A DNA stretch of 64,000 nt from CAVEFW01 sp964579575 (GTDB lineage Bacteria > Actinomycetota > Coriobacteriia > Coriobacteriales > Eggerthellaceae), in NCBI GenBank assembly GCA_964579575.1, contig CAZOGL010000001.1:1-64000 (forward strand), written 5' to 3'. This document shows, in pieces, positions 45,661 through 52,712 of this stretch. Position 1 is the first letter of the stretch. Every line of letters starts with the position of its first letter. The translations under genes and the position numbers were made by a program. The notes beneath the pieces were generated by a model. The model ran no database searches, was not told where the DNA came from, and worked only from the letters and a program-made list of their open reading frames with translations.

Positions 45661-46088
45661 AAGAGTGGCGAGAATGGTCTGGACAGGGGACGGTGGAGCT
45701 TGCCGTGATGTTGCCTGTGTTGCTCGTGATCGCAGTCATCGTGGTCAATGCCTGCACCTTCTTCTCGGAATGCGCCTCGTTTGATCGGGTGGCCCGTCAA
45801 GCAGTGAGGGTGTATGCGACATCTCCCGGATATGGGCAGGGTGCTGATCAGGGTCGGCTTAAGGTGTTGGCGGCTCTCGAGAAGACCTTCGATGCTTCCA
45901 ACGAGGGGGTGGAAGTGTTGGTGGAAAGCGCGGGCGGGCAATGTGTTCGATACACCGCCACATTGACGTTCGCTCCGACGTTGTTTGGTCTTGGCCTGAA
46001 GAGCGAGATATTTGGTGTGCCCCTCTCCCTCTTAAGACATTCTGCATCACTTGTGGTCGATCCCTTCAATCCCGGGGTGATTGCATGA
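45651..46088 (+). CDS. TadE-family pseudopilin
   Basis: A 145-residue protein with motif SG|QGTVELAVMLPVLLVIAVIVV (Glu at +5) after a nine-residue leader, then an extracytoplasmic domain of ~105 residues. It overlaps the TadG-like gene by 10 bases, and its stop overlaps the next start in ATGA, so these genes are translated in a coupled way. Confidence 0.88.
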   Translation: MAIKEWREWSGQGTVELAVMLPVLLVIAVIVVNACTFFSECASFDRVARQAVRVYATSPGYGQGADQGRLKVLAALEKTFDASNEGVEVLVESAGGQCVRYTATLTFAPTLFGLGLKSEIFGVPLSLLRHSASLVVDPFNPGVIA

Positions 46089-46600
46089 GTGGCCGTTTTT
46101 CCCGCATGGTGCGCGCCATCCTCGTTGTGGGGCTTATCGTGGCTTTTGTTCCAGTTGCTGGTGCTGTTGGCGAGGTGTTTTCTTGGGTGTCGGTGGTAAC
46201 GACAGGTACGTCGTCGCTAATCGGTGCGAGTCTTGATGACGACGAGGAGGTAGGGGTCAAGTTTGAGGAATATTTCGAGGAGGCTATCTCGGGTGTCTCA
46301 TTGCAAAGGGACGATGAAAGGGTTCCCGAATCATTCACGAGTGAATGCCTCGATTTGTCAGGGCGTCATGACATCACGATTGCGGGAGACGGGACGCTTG
46401 TCGGGTTTGTTGAAGACGGGTGTGCTGATGGGGTTTTTGATGCGGTGGCATCGCAATTGGATTTGAAAGGTTGGACTTTGTTGGAGAGTGGATCAAACAC
46501 GCAAGCCACCTTCATGAAGGAGGATGGCTCCCATCGGTGGCTGTATGTGAGCTGCGTTCAGGTCTCAGACAAGACAAGCGTTGTCATCCAATGTGCATGA
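46085..46600 (+). CDS. Exported protein of the Tad operon, function unknown
   Basis: A 171-residue protein starting within the previous stop (ATGA). It has an N-terminal signal or anchor (MVRAILVVGLIVAFVPVAGAVG). The mature part contains four Cys (SECLDL, EDGCADG, VSCVQV, IQCA) and reads like a small extracytoplasmic domain. No family is recognised. The gene context suggests a pilus accessory role. Confidence 0.7.
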   Translation: MSGRFSRMVRAILVVGLIVAFVPVAGAVGEVFSWVSVVTTGTSSLIGASLDDDEEVGVKFEEYFEEAISGVSLQRDDERVPESFTSECLDLSGRHDITIAGDGTLVGFVEDGCADGVFDAVASQLDLKGWTLLESGSNTQATFMKEDGSHRWLYVSCVQVSDKTSVVIQCA

Positions 46601-46613
46601 AAGGACAAGGGGT

Positions 46614-46994
46614 ATGGAGCAAGTATGCAATTTGGGAAGTATCACGTTCGCGTGTTCGCCTTGGACGAGGGCGCGTGGGTTGTTGGGGCGCGTCTCGGTT
46701 GACGGAGTCTTGCTCATGGCGCCTTGCCGCGATATTCACACGATAGGCATGCGTAACCCGATTGATGTGGCGTTTCTTGATAGAGGTGGGCGTGTTATCG
46801 CCTCGCAACGCAATGTTCGTGCAGGGAGGCGCTTGAGGTACTCTCAGGCCTATGCCGTGCTTGAGCGCGTCGCGAGGGAGGGCAGTCCTTGGCCGACGTC
46901 AGGAGATCAGGGATGCGCCTTCTTCCACTCGCTTGGTGCAGGGAGGCGCCATGTGCAAGATGAATCGACAGAAGCCGCAAGGATGCATTCGTAG
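46614..46994 (+). CDS. DUF192 family protein at the end of the Tad operon
   Basis: A 126-residue protein with the DUF192 core: ARGLLGRVSVDGVLLMAPCRDIHTIGMRNPIDVAFLD, in which RGL-GR, PC, H and M-IDV-F-D are conserved. DUF192 proteins are small beta-rich, often exported domains of unknown role. This one has no clear signal peptide. The C-terminal ~30 residues are low complexity. ATG 46614 follows aagggg. The stop is followed by a tandem repeat and a gap. Confidence 0.78.
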   Translation: MEQVCNLGSITFACSPWTRARGLLGRVSVDGVLLMAPCRDIHTIGMRNPIDVAFLDRGGRVIASQRNVRAGRRLRYSQAYAVLERVAREGSPWPTSGDQGCAFFHSLGAGRRHVQDESTEAARMHS

Positions 46995-47014
46995 ACGGGG
47001 ACGGTGCACGGCGG

Positions 47015-47206
47015 CGACGTACAGGGAGTGGCGTACCGGGAGCGACGTACAGGCGGCGCACCGGAAACGATGTACGGGGAGCGGCGCACCGNNNNNNNNN
47101 NNNNNNNNNNNNNNNNNNNNNNNNNNNNNNNNNNNNNNNNNNNNNNNNNNNNNNNNNNNNNNNNNNNNNNNNNNNNNNNNNNNNNNNNNNNGGGAGCGGC
47201 GCACCG
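47015..47206. repeat. About 26-bp tandem repeat enclosing an assembly gap
   Basis: Units beginning cgacgtac, cgacgtac and cgatgtac (from about 47015, 47043 and 47068) end with ggNgcNcaccg. The last 15 bases before the gap (47077-47091) are identical to the first 15 after it (47192-47206), so the gap lies inside the array. Confidence 0.88.
47092..47191. other. Assembly gap (100 N) in an intergenic tandem repeat
   Basis: Exactly 100 N with the same 15-base sequence on both sides. Confidence 0.95.
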
Positions 47207-47242
47207 AGGGCGGCGCGTAATCACCCTGGGAAAGGAGAGAAA

Positions 47243-47662
47243 ATGAAAGAATGTCCCTCATGCAAGGCGTGGTGTTTTGACGATATGGAGACCTGTTTTG
47301 GGTGCCTCCATCGTTTTGGGCGAGAGGAAGACGAACAAGCCAGCCCTTCTGCACAGATGGCCGATGCTTTGTCGCAGTCGTCGCTGCTCGGCTCCGCTGA
47401 GAGAAGGATGAGCGATACCGGAATGAAGGTTGCGGCTTCCGAGGACGGTGGTGCAAGGGCCAAGGTTGCAAGCTTTGGCAAGAAGGACAAGACTGTGCCT
47501 TTTGCGGGATCGGAAAGGGTGGTTACACCTTCTGGGACCGTGCGGCCTTTTGAGGGGGGTGGGGCAAAAGCGTTTTCCCTTCGGGAAGGGTGGATTCTTC
47601 GCATCGAGGTTCCCGAATCGGGAGACGATCTCGTTGTTCGCCTTGAGCGTCCCCTACCTTAA
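47243..47662 (+). CDS. Zinc-ribbon protein, function unknown
   Basis: A 139-residue soluble protein. The N-terminus has two C-x-x-C pairs (CPSC at 4-7 and CFGC at 19-22), a zinc ribbon. A disordered middle (residues ~30-100) follows, and then a short beta-rich end (SLREGWILRIEVPESGDDLVVRLERP). A similar ribbon-plus-linker layout occurs in FHA-domain proteins, but no FHA domain is visible. ATG 47243 follows aaaggaga. It lies after the Tad genes but is separated from them by a repeat, so cotranscription is uncertain. Confidence 0.72.
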   Translation: MKECPSCKAWCFDDMETCFGCLHRFGREEDEQASPSAQMADALSQSSLLGSAERRMSDTGMKVAASEDGGARAKVASFGKKDKTVPFAGSERVVTPSGTVRPFEGGGAKAFSLREGWILRIEVPESGDDLVVRLERPLP

Positions 47663-47665
47663 GGT

Positions 47666-47706
47666 AAAGGGGTATTCAGGGGTTTCGGTCCCTTGAATAC
47701 CCCTTT
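47666..47706 (+). terminator. Bidirectional terminator between convergent genes
   Basis: AAAGGGGTATTCA (47666-47678) pairs with TGAATACCCCTTT (47694-47706). It serves the zinc-ribbon gene on plus and could also serve the ModE-like gene on minus. Confidence 0.85.
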
Positions 47707-47730
47707 GGTAGGTCGTTTTGATCGAGGCGG

Positions 47731-48075
47731 TTACTTCAACTGCTTCGCAAGGACTTCTTCTGCGTACTTCTGGACCGCATCACTAACGGCGAAGTATGCA
47801 TCAAGGAGACGCTCGCCGTCCTCGGTGAGGGTGGAGCCATGAGCGCCGTCGCGGTTGAGCATTTGGATACCAAGAGCCTTCTCGGTCTCCTTGACGATGC
47901 GCCATGCCTTGCTGTAGGCCATATGCATACCCTTGGCGGATGCGTTCAGGGAGCCCTTCTCCTGGACACCACGGCAAAGCTCGGCTACACCCTTGCCAAA
48001 GATGGCGTTGCTGCCGTTTTCGTCGTTTTTGACGAACAGGCGGATTTGGGGGGTGAGTTTGGAAAGGTTGCTCAT
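47731..48075 (-). CDS. ModE-like winged-helix DNA-binding protein (HTH only)
   Basis: A 114-residue LysR/ModE-type winged helix: KGSLNASAKGMHMAYSKAWRIVKETEKALG, then LTEDGERLLDAYFAV. It is the length of the N-terminal domain of ModE; the molybdate-binding domains are absent. It lies 25 bases after thrC on the same strand, with aaaggaga before its ATG, so thrC and this gene probably form an operon. The target is unknown; it might regulate thrC or a molybdoenzyme elsewhere. Confidence 0.82.
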   Translation of the reverse strand: MSNLSKLTPQIRLFVKNDENGSNAIFGKGVAELCRGVQEKGSLNASAKGMHMAYSKAWRIVKETEKALGIQMLNRDGAHGSTLTEDGERLLDAYFAVSDAVQKYAEEVLAKQLK

Positions 48076-48100
48076 GGTTTTTCTCCTTTTCCCTTTTTGC

Positions 48101-49651
48101 TTAAGCCAGGGTGCTTATGAAGGCAACAGTGGCTTTCTCTATATCCTCGGTACCAGCCTCGATGACCTCAGTAAACCTAACGGGGAGCGTCTCCAGCTCT
48201 GCCAAACCGACCGGGATGTTGCTATCCCCGGTCTCCTCGGCGATGAGGCGGTTCAACGCGCAACCGGAGAGATTTGCGACCTCTCCATCTAAAGCCGCGC
48301 CAGGTTCGATTCCATGAAGGGCTCGGTACACATTGACTCCGAACTTAGCCCAGTGGGCTGTACTGGCGATAAGGACGGGGTTCTCTCCGCGAAGGTTCTC
48401 CGCTGCGCGATAAGCAACGGCGGTATGGGGGTCAAGCAGGTAGTTCTTCTCTTCGAAGACGCGCTTAATCGTTTGAAGGCACGTTGCGTTGTCGACCGAG
48501 TCGCCACGGAATGTCTTTCTCACGGCGGCGAAGGTTTCGGGGTCGACGCGGAAACAACGCTTCGTGTTGAGGTCGTGCATCCATTGGGCGATTGCTTCTG
48601 CGTTGCGACTGGTTAGCTCGAACAATTGACGTTCGAGGTTACTTGAGACGAGGATGTCCATAGAGGGGCTGCTCGTCAAAACGAACTCCCTATCGGAGAT
48701 GTCATAGGTGCCGGTGTTGATGAAATCGGTCAGGACGCGATTGTCGTTGCTCGCGCAAAAAAGCATGTCGATCGGGGTGCCGATTTGCTTTGCATACCAA
48801 GCGGCAAGGATGTTTCCGAAGTTGCCGGTGGGGACGCATACGTCGATGGGTTGGCCTGCCTCGATTTTGCCATCGGCCACAAGCTTCCCGTAGGCGCTGA
48901 TATAGTACACGACTTGGGGAAGAAGGCGACCCCAGTTGATGGAATTGGCACTTGAAAGCGCAATCTTGTGCTCATCCATGAGCTTCTCTGCAAAAGCCGT
49001 GTCGTTGAAAACGGCCTTGGCGCCAGTTTGGCAATCATCGAAGTTGCCATGGACACCCCAGACCTGGACATTGTTGCCGCGCTGGGTCGCCATTTGAAGG
49101 AATTGGATATCAGATACACCGCCGTCGGGATACATGACGCCGATGGACACGCCCGGGACGTCGCGGAATCCCTCGAGGGCCGCTTTGCCCGTGTCTCCAG
49201 ACGTCGCGACAAGAATCATGAATTCGTGGTCGAGCTTGCCCCTCTCACGAAGTAGCTTGTTGCTCGCGGAGAAGAAGCGGGGCAGGCATTGCAATGCCAT
49301 ATCTTTGAAGGCGCTGGTCGGACCATGCCAAAGCTCGAGCACATGGGTGTTCTCATCGAGGGTGGTGATCGGGCAGATTTCGTCGGTATCGAACTGCTTG
49401 CCGTAAGCATCCGCCATCAGCTCGTCGACAAGTTCTGCCGGCATGTCCACATCGAAAGCCTTGTAGATTGTCGCTGCGCGCTCTGCGTAGGGGAGATTGG
49501 CAAGGTTGGCAATCTCGTCGACCGTGAGATGGGGAAGGCGTTGCGGCACATAGAGTCCGCCACCTTGGGCGAGGCCATCGATAACAGCCTGCGTAAAAGG
49601 AACAGGCTCTTTGATGCATCCGCGTGTGTCAATGTAATAGTTCTCTGACAT
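48101..49651 (-). CDS. thrC: Threonine synthase
   Basis: A 516-residue PLP enzyme of the long threonine synthase class, converting O-phosphohomoserine to threonine. It shows GGLYVPQRLP near the N-terminus, the PLP lysine in GPTSAFKDMALQ, ATSGDTGKAALEGF as phosphate cup, and NFGNILAAWYAKQIG. I chose the ATG at 49651 because gagagg is six bases away; a GTG two codons earlier overlaps that site. A small hairpin with a T-run lies in the leader about 100 bases upstream. Confidence 0.95.
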   Translation of the reverse strand: MSENYYIDTRGCIKEPVPFTQAVIDGLAQGGGLYVPQRLPHLTVDEIANLANLPYAERAATIYKAFDVDMPAELVDELMADAYGKQFDTDEICPITTLDENTHVLELWHGPTSAFKDMALQCLPRFFSASNKLLRERGKLDHEFMILVATSGDTGKAALEGFRDVPGVSIGVMYPDGGVSDIQFLQMATQRGNNVQVWGVHGNFDDCQTGAKAVFNDTAFAEKLMDEHKIALSSANSINWGRLLPQVVYYISAYGKLVADGKIEAGQPIDVCVPTGNFGNILAAWYAKQIGTPIDMLFCASNDNRVLTDFINTGTYDISDREFVLTSSPSMDILVSSNLERQLFELTSRNAEAIAQWMHDLNTKRCFRVDPETFAAVRKTFRGDSVDNATCLQTIKRVFEEKNYLLDPHTAVAYRAAENLRGENPVLIASTAHWAKFGVNVYRALHGIEPGAALDGEVANLSGCALNRLIAEETGDSNIPVGLAELETLPVRFTEVIEAGTEDIEKATVAFISTLA

Positions 49652-49747
49652 GGGCACCCTCTCTATCTTGCGGAGACGAGAATAGTATATCCCCGCTCTT
49701 AGATAATTGTTAGTTAGAATGAAATAGTTTTTGCATTCTTTTCACAC

Positions 49748-49775
49748 AAAAAAGCAGTGCTATACGATAACTGCT
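49748..49775 (-). terminator. Hairpin with T-run in the thrC leader region
   Basis: On the minus strand AGCAGT (49770-49775) pairs with ACTGCT (49753-49758), followed by T. It lies between the 46-bp repeat and thrC, so it could end upstream transcripts or act as an attenuator. The short stem makes it tentative. Confidence 0.45.
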
Positions 49776-49780
49776 AATTG

Positions 49781-49972
49781 AACAGCATTTTTATTAATTC
49801 GAACATTTATCCATTCGGTAACATTTNNNNNNNNNNNNNNNNNNNNNNNNNNNNNNNNNNNNNNNNNNNNNNNNNNNNNNNNNNNNNNNNNNNNNNNNNN
49901 NNNNNNNNNNNNNNNNNNNNNNNNNNAACAGCATTTTTATTAATTCGAACATTTATCCATTCGGTAACATTT
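49781..49972. repeat. AT-rich 46-bp repeat on both sides of an assembly gap
   Basis: The same 46 bases, beginning aacagcatttttattaattc, stand immediately before (49781-49826) and after (49927-49972) the gap. The unit is far more AT-rich than the surrounding genome. More copies probably lie in the gap. The unit itself contains three aacattt-like words. Confidence 0.93.
49827..49926. other. Assembly gap (100 N) inside the AT-rich repeat
   Basis: Exactly 100 N with identical flanks, so repeat copy number is unresolved. Degenerate tcgccactgagcgt-type repeats continue on the right to about 50050. Confidence 0.95.
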
Positions 49973-50050
49973 TTATTGGACGCCGCTGTCGGACGTCGAC
50001 ATTTGACATCGCCATAGGACACCGCCACTGAGCGTCGCCACTGAGCGTTG

Positions 50051-50088
50051 ATAAAACAGGCGGGAGTTCTTCCGCTCTTCCGCCTGTT
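50051..50088 (-). terminator. Terminator of the minus-strand uspA
   Basis: On the minus strand AACAGGCGG (50080-50088) pairs with CCGCCTGTT (50055-50063), followed by ttat. Confidence 0.82.
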
Positions 50089-50110
50089 CGTAATCGTTTT
50101 TTTGTCGTTG

Positions 50111-50596
50111 CTACTTTTTCTTGCCCTTGACGACGAGGACCGGCAGCGGCGAATAGGCCACAACATGGCGGCTCACGCTTCCGAAGGAGGAGAACAGTCC
50201 TTCGCGGTTGCGACAACCCATAATTATCGCGTCGCAACCCTTCTCGGTTGCATAGGTGATGATCTCCTCGCTGGGATTTCCCGTCGCGACCGTCTCGATT
50301 GTGACGTAGTTGGAGAGTTGTTGGAGTTGTTCGCGCAAGGATGCTCTTGTCTTGACGACCTCGTCGAGGAGAATTTCGTCGCGCAAGTTTTCAAGATCTT
50401 CCATGTTGATACCGTGGCCGCGTGAGTGGAGGGACATTTGGTTGAGTTCCTCCTCGGCGTAAGTCTCGACATCAACCATGGTCACGATGTGAAGCTCGAC
50501 CTCGGGGTCTTCTTGGCAAAAACGAATTGCCTCAGAGAGGCCAGCGAATGCGGGTTCGGTCTTGTCGTAGGGAACCATGATGGATTTGTAGAGCAT
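50111..50596 (-). CDS. Universal stress protein, UspA family
   Basis: A 161-residue Usp domain: MLYKSIMVPYDKTEPAF at the start and GCRNREGLFSSFGSVSRHVV as the ATP-binding signature, then LPVLVVKG. I chose the ATG at 50596 because aaggaga lies just upstream; an ATG 13 codons earlier overlaps that site. It ends KGKKK. It is a single-gene unit with a terminator. Confidence 0.9.
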   Translation of the reverse strand: MLYKSIMVPYDKTEPAFAGLSEAIRFCQEDPEVELHIVTMVDVETYAEEELNQMSLHSRGHGINMEDLENLRDEILLDEVVKTRASLREQLQQLSNYVTIETVATGNPSEEIITYATEKGCDAIIMGCRNREGLFSSFGSVSRHVVAYSPLPVLVVKGKKK

Positions 50597-50695
50597 GTCT
50601 TTCTCCTTCTTCGAATGTATGCCCATTATACGCATTCGCGTTCTGAAACCATGCGCTCTTTTGGGTTGTGCGGCTATGGCGTCGAAAAGAAAGGT

Positions 50696-50856
50696 GAGGT
50701 CGCCAACTGGAAAGGAAGGGGTGGGGTGGGAAGTTGGCGACCTCTTGGATGTTCGGGTCGCGTTGTACGCTTATGTCCTGAACAATCGAGGAAGGGGTCA
50801 GGCGGGGAAAGGGGTTTGGGGGCCTATCGTCGGAAGGGGGTTCCATCCCGCCTGAC
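50696..50856. repeat. Two inverted repeats in a 485-base intergenic region
   Basis: GAGGTCGCCAACT (50696-50708) and its perfect reverse complement (50732-50744) flank a G-rich 23-base loop. A second pair, GTCAGGCGGG (50797-50806) and CCCGCCTGAC (50847-50856), flanks another G-rich loop. Neither has a T-run. The region 50597-51081 has no convincing gene. Confidence 0.8.
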
Positions 50857-50987
50857 ATTTGGACACTATAGAGGGGCAACCTGAAATAAGCCTGAACGAT
50901 TCGTTGTCAATCAAAGTTTTTTAGCGGCGTTAACGGTGAAAATCCTTCACTCGTTTCCTGACCGTTGTGTTTTCTTGGGAAGTTTGC

Positions 50988-51017
50988 AAAAAGAGAGAGC
51001 CCCCAAAGGAGGCTCTC
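50988..51017 (-). terminator. Terminator of the NhaD/ArsB-type gene
   Basis: On the minus strand GAGAGCC (51011-51017) pairs with GGCTCTC (50995-51001), followed by ctttttg. Confidence 0.88.
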
Positions 51018-51041
51018 TTCAAATCGCGTCGCACGGGGGCC

Positions 51042-51097
51042 AGGCAACCAGGGCTAGGCGACCAGAACTAAACAACCAAGGCTAGACGACCGGTGGG
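51042..51097. repeat. Four 14-bp tandem units crossing a stop codon
   Basis: Units of the form aggcaaccagggct start at 51042, 51056, 51070 and 51084. On the minus strand each junction reads TAG, and the one at 51082-51084 is the real stop of the NhaD/ArsB-type gene. Confidence 0.88.
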
Positions 51098-52386
51098 AAG
51101 CGGACGATCAGATAGATTGCGGAGACGATGACGGTGACGACCATAATGGGGAACGCAGTCTTGAAGAAGCTGACGAAGGTGATCTCGTAACCGTTCTTCT
51201 TGGCGATGTCGGACATGACCACGTTGGCGGAGGCGCCGATAAGCGATCCGTTTCCCCCGAGGCAAGCACCGAGAGACACAGCCCACCAAAGCGGGGTGAC
51301 ATCCATGCCCGTTGCCGCCAAGGACAACAAGATGGGGCACATTGTTGCCACGAAGGGGATGTTGTCAAGGAAGGCGGAGATGATTGCGCTGCCAAACAAC
51401 AGGATGAGCATGGTGAGGAACACGTCGCCTCCCGTGATGCCGATGAGGCCTTGGGCAAGCAGCTCGATGGTTCCTGTATGCTCGAGCGCGCCGACGATGA
51501 TGAAGAGGCCAGCGAAGAAGGTCAGCGTGGTCCATTCCACCTGGGTCAGGGAGAACTCGATGCTGCGGCGGGAGATAAGCAAAAGGATGCCGGCAGCTCC
51601 CATTGCGATAACGCTGGACTCCAAACCGAGGGCGCCATGGAGCATAAAGCCCAGGACGACGACGACCATCATGACGATGCTTTGGATCAACAGGGGCTTG
51701 CTCTTGATCTCCTTGCGCTCATTGAGCTCCATGACAGCGTCTTTGTGTTCTTGGTCGACATGCATCTTGCGGCCGTAGACGAAGTAGAGAATGGCGATGA
51801 ACACAATCAAGACCAAGATGACGGCGGGTGTGTCTACGGCGATGAAGTCGAAGAAGGTCAATCCGGCCTTGGAACCGATCATGATGTTGGGGGGATCGCC
51901 GATAAGCGTTGCGGTACCGCCGATGTTGGACGACAAGATCTCAGCCATAAAGAACGGGATCGGATTGATGTCGAGCAGCTTGCATACCGTCAGCGTCATG
52001 GGGCCTATAAGCAGGACCGTGGTGACGTTGTCGAGGAAGGCGGAGAGAACCGAGGTCAGAATGACGAACAACACCATAATCGTCCACGGGTTGCCCTTCG
52101 CAATCTTTGCGCATTTGACGGCGAGGTATTCGAACACTCCCGACTGCCTGACAACGGAAACGAACAGCATCATTCCGAACAAAACACCCAAGGTGTTGAA
52201 GTCGATGGTGCTGACAGCGAGCTCAAAACCGGCTTCGCCTTGTTCTGCGCCGATTTGGGGGAAGACGAAGATCATCAAAAGGACTGCTCCGACGATGGAA
52301 ACGAGGGAGCGATGTATCTTTTCGCTGATGATGAGCGCCAATGCCACCACAAAAACGACGATTGAGAAGATTTGCGCAAACTCCAC
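51082..52386 (-). CDS. Ion transporter superfamily carrier (NhaD/ArsB type)
   Basis: A 434-residue protein with about 12 helices. Two related halves each carry a re-entrant signature: SAFLDNVTTVLLIGP with SSNIGGTATLIGDPPNI in the first, and SAFLDNIPFVATMCP with GGNGSLIGASAN in the second. This is the ArsB/NhaD (ion transporter) fold; candidates are Na+/H+ antiport, anion export or dicarboxylate transport. No arsenic genes are nearby. GTG start with ggggag upstream. The last codons lie in a tandem repeat. Confidence 0.88.
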   Translation of the reverse strand: MEFAQIFSIVVFVVALALIISEKIHRSLVSIVGAVLLMIFVFPQIGAEQGEAGFELAVSTIDFNTLGVLFGMMLFVSVVRQSGVFEYLAVKCAKIAKGNPWTIMVLFVILTSVLSAFLDNVTTVLLIGPMTLTVCKLLDINPIPFFMAEILSSNIGGTATLIGDPPNIMIGSKAGLTFFDFIAVDTPAVILVLIVFIAILYFVYGRKMHVDQEHKDAVMELNERKEIKSKPLLIQSIVMMVVVVLGFMLHGALGLESSVIAMGAAGILLLISRRSIEFSLTQVEWTTLTFFAGLFIIVGALEHTGTIELLAQGLIGITGGDVFLTMLILLFGSAIISAFLDNIPFVATMCPILLSLAATGMDVTPLWWAVSLGACLGGNGSLIGASANVVMSDIAKKNGYEITFVSFFKTAFPIMVVTVIVSAIYLIVRFPPVV

Positions 52387-52546
52387 GTGCTCCCCTTTTC
52401 GTAATTGTTTGTGTGATTAGACGAACGAGAATTATAAGGTGTATTGACGGAAGAATTCGTGGTCTTTCGGCCAACCGACGTGAAATATACCAAGTTGTAG
52501 CAAAAGACGCCATGTGTGAGGGAAACCGCGTCCCTAGCATACGAGT

Positions 52547-52613
52547 CGACATGCAAGTCGTGGCCCGTGTGGGGAAATGTTTTCCCGACATGCGAGTCGT
52601 AACCCGTACGGGG
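52547..52613. repeat. 28-bp direct repeat, 39-bp period, before prs
   Basis: cgacatgcaagtcgtggcc and cgacatgcgagtcgtaacc head two copies at 52547-52574 and 52586-52613. A TACAAT at 52626-52631 just downstream may be the prs -10. The rest of 52387-52712 shows no gene. Confidence 0.8.
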
Positions 52614-52712
52614 GTTGTGGCGCGTTACAATGATGCCGTATGGCTAGAGGATCTGAGGCGGAGGCGCCTCAGGGCTTTCTGAATTCACCTTATTTTGAGT
52701 AGGAGCATTAGC

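Noticed and set aside
37431..46994. Prophage or integrative element
   Set aside because: The block is a standard Tad pilus operon; no integrase, portal, terminase or attachment repeats were seen. The tRNA-Val gene beside it is intact, with no repeated 3' end found.
49781..49972. CRISPR array
   Set aside because: Repeat copies are contiguous or hidden by a gap, there are no unique spacers of uniform length, and no cas genes are present.
51451..52365. A 304-codon plus-strand frame opposite the NhaD/ArsB-type gene
   Set aside because: It is rich in Asp, His and Gln as expected from the complement of membrane helices; the minus strand has clear transporter motifs.
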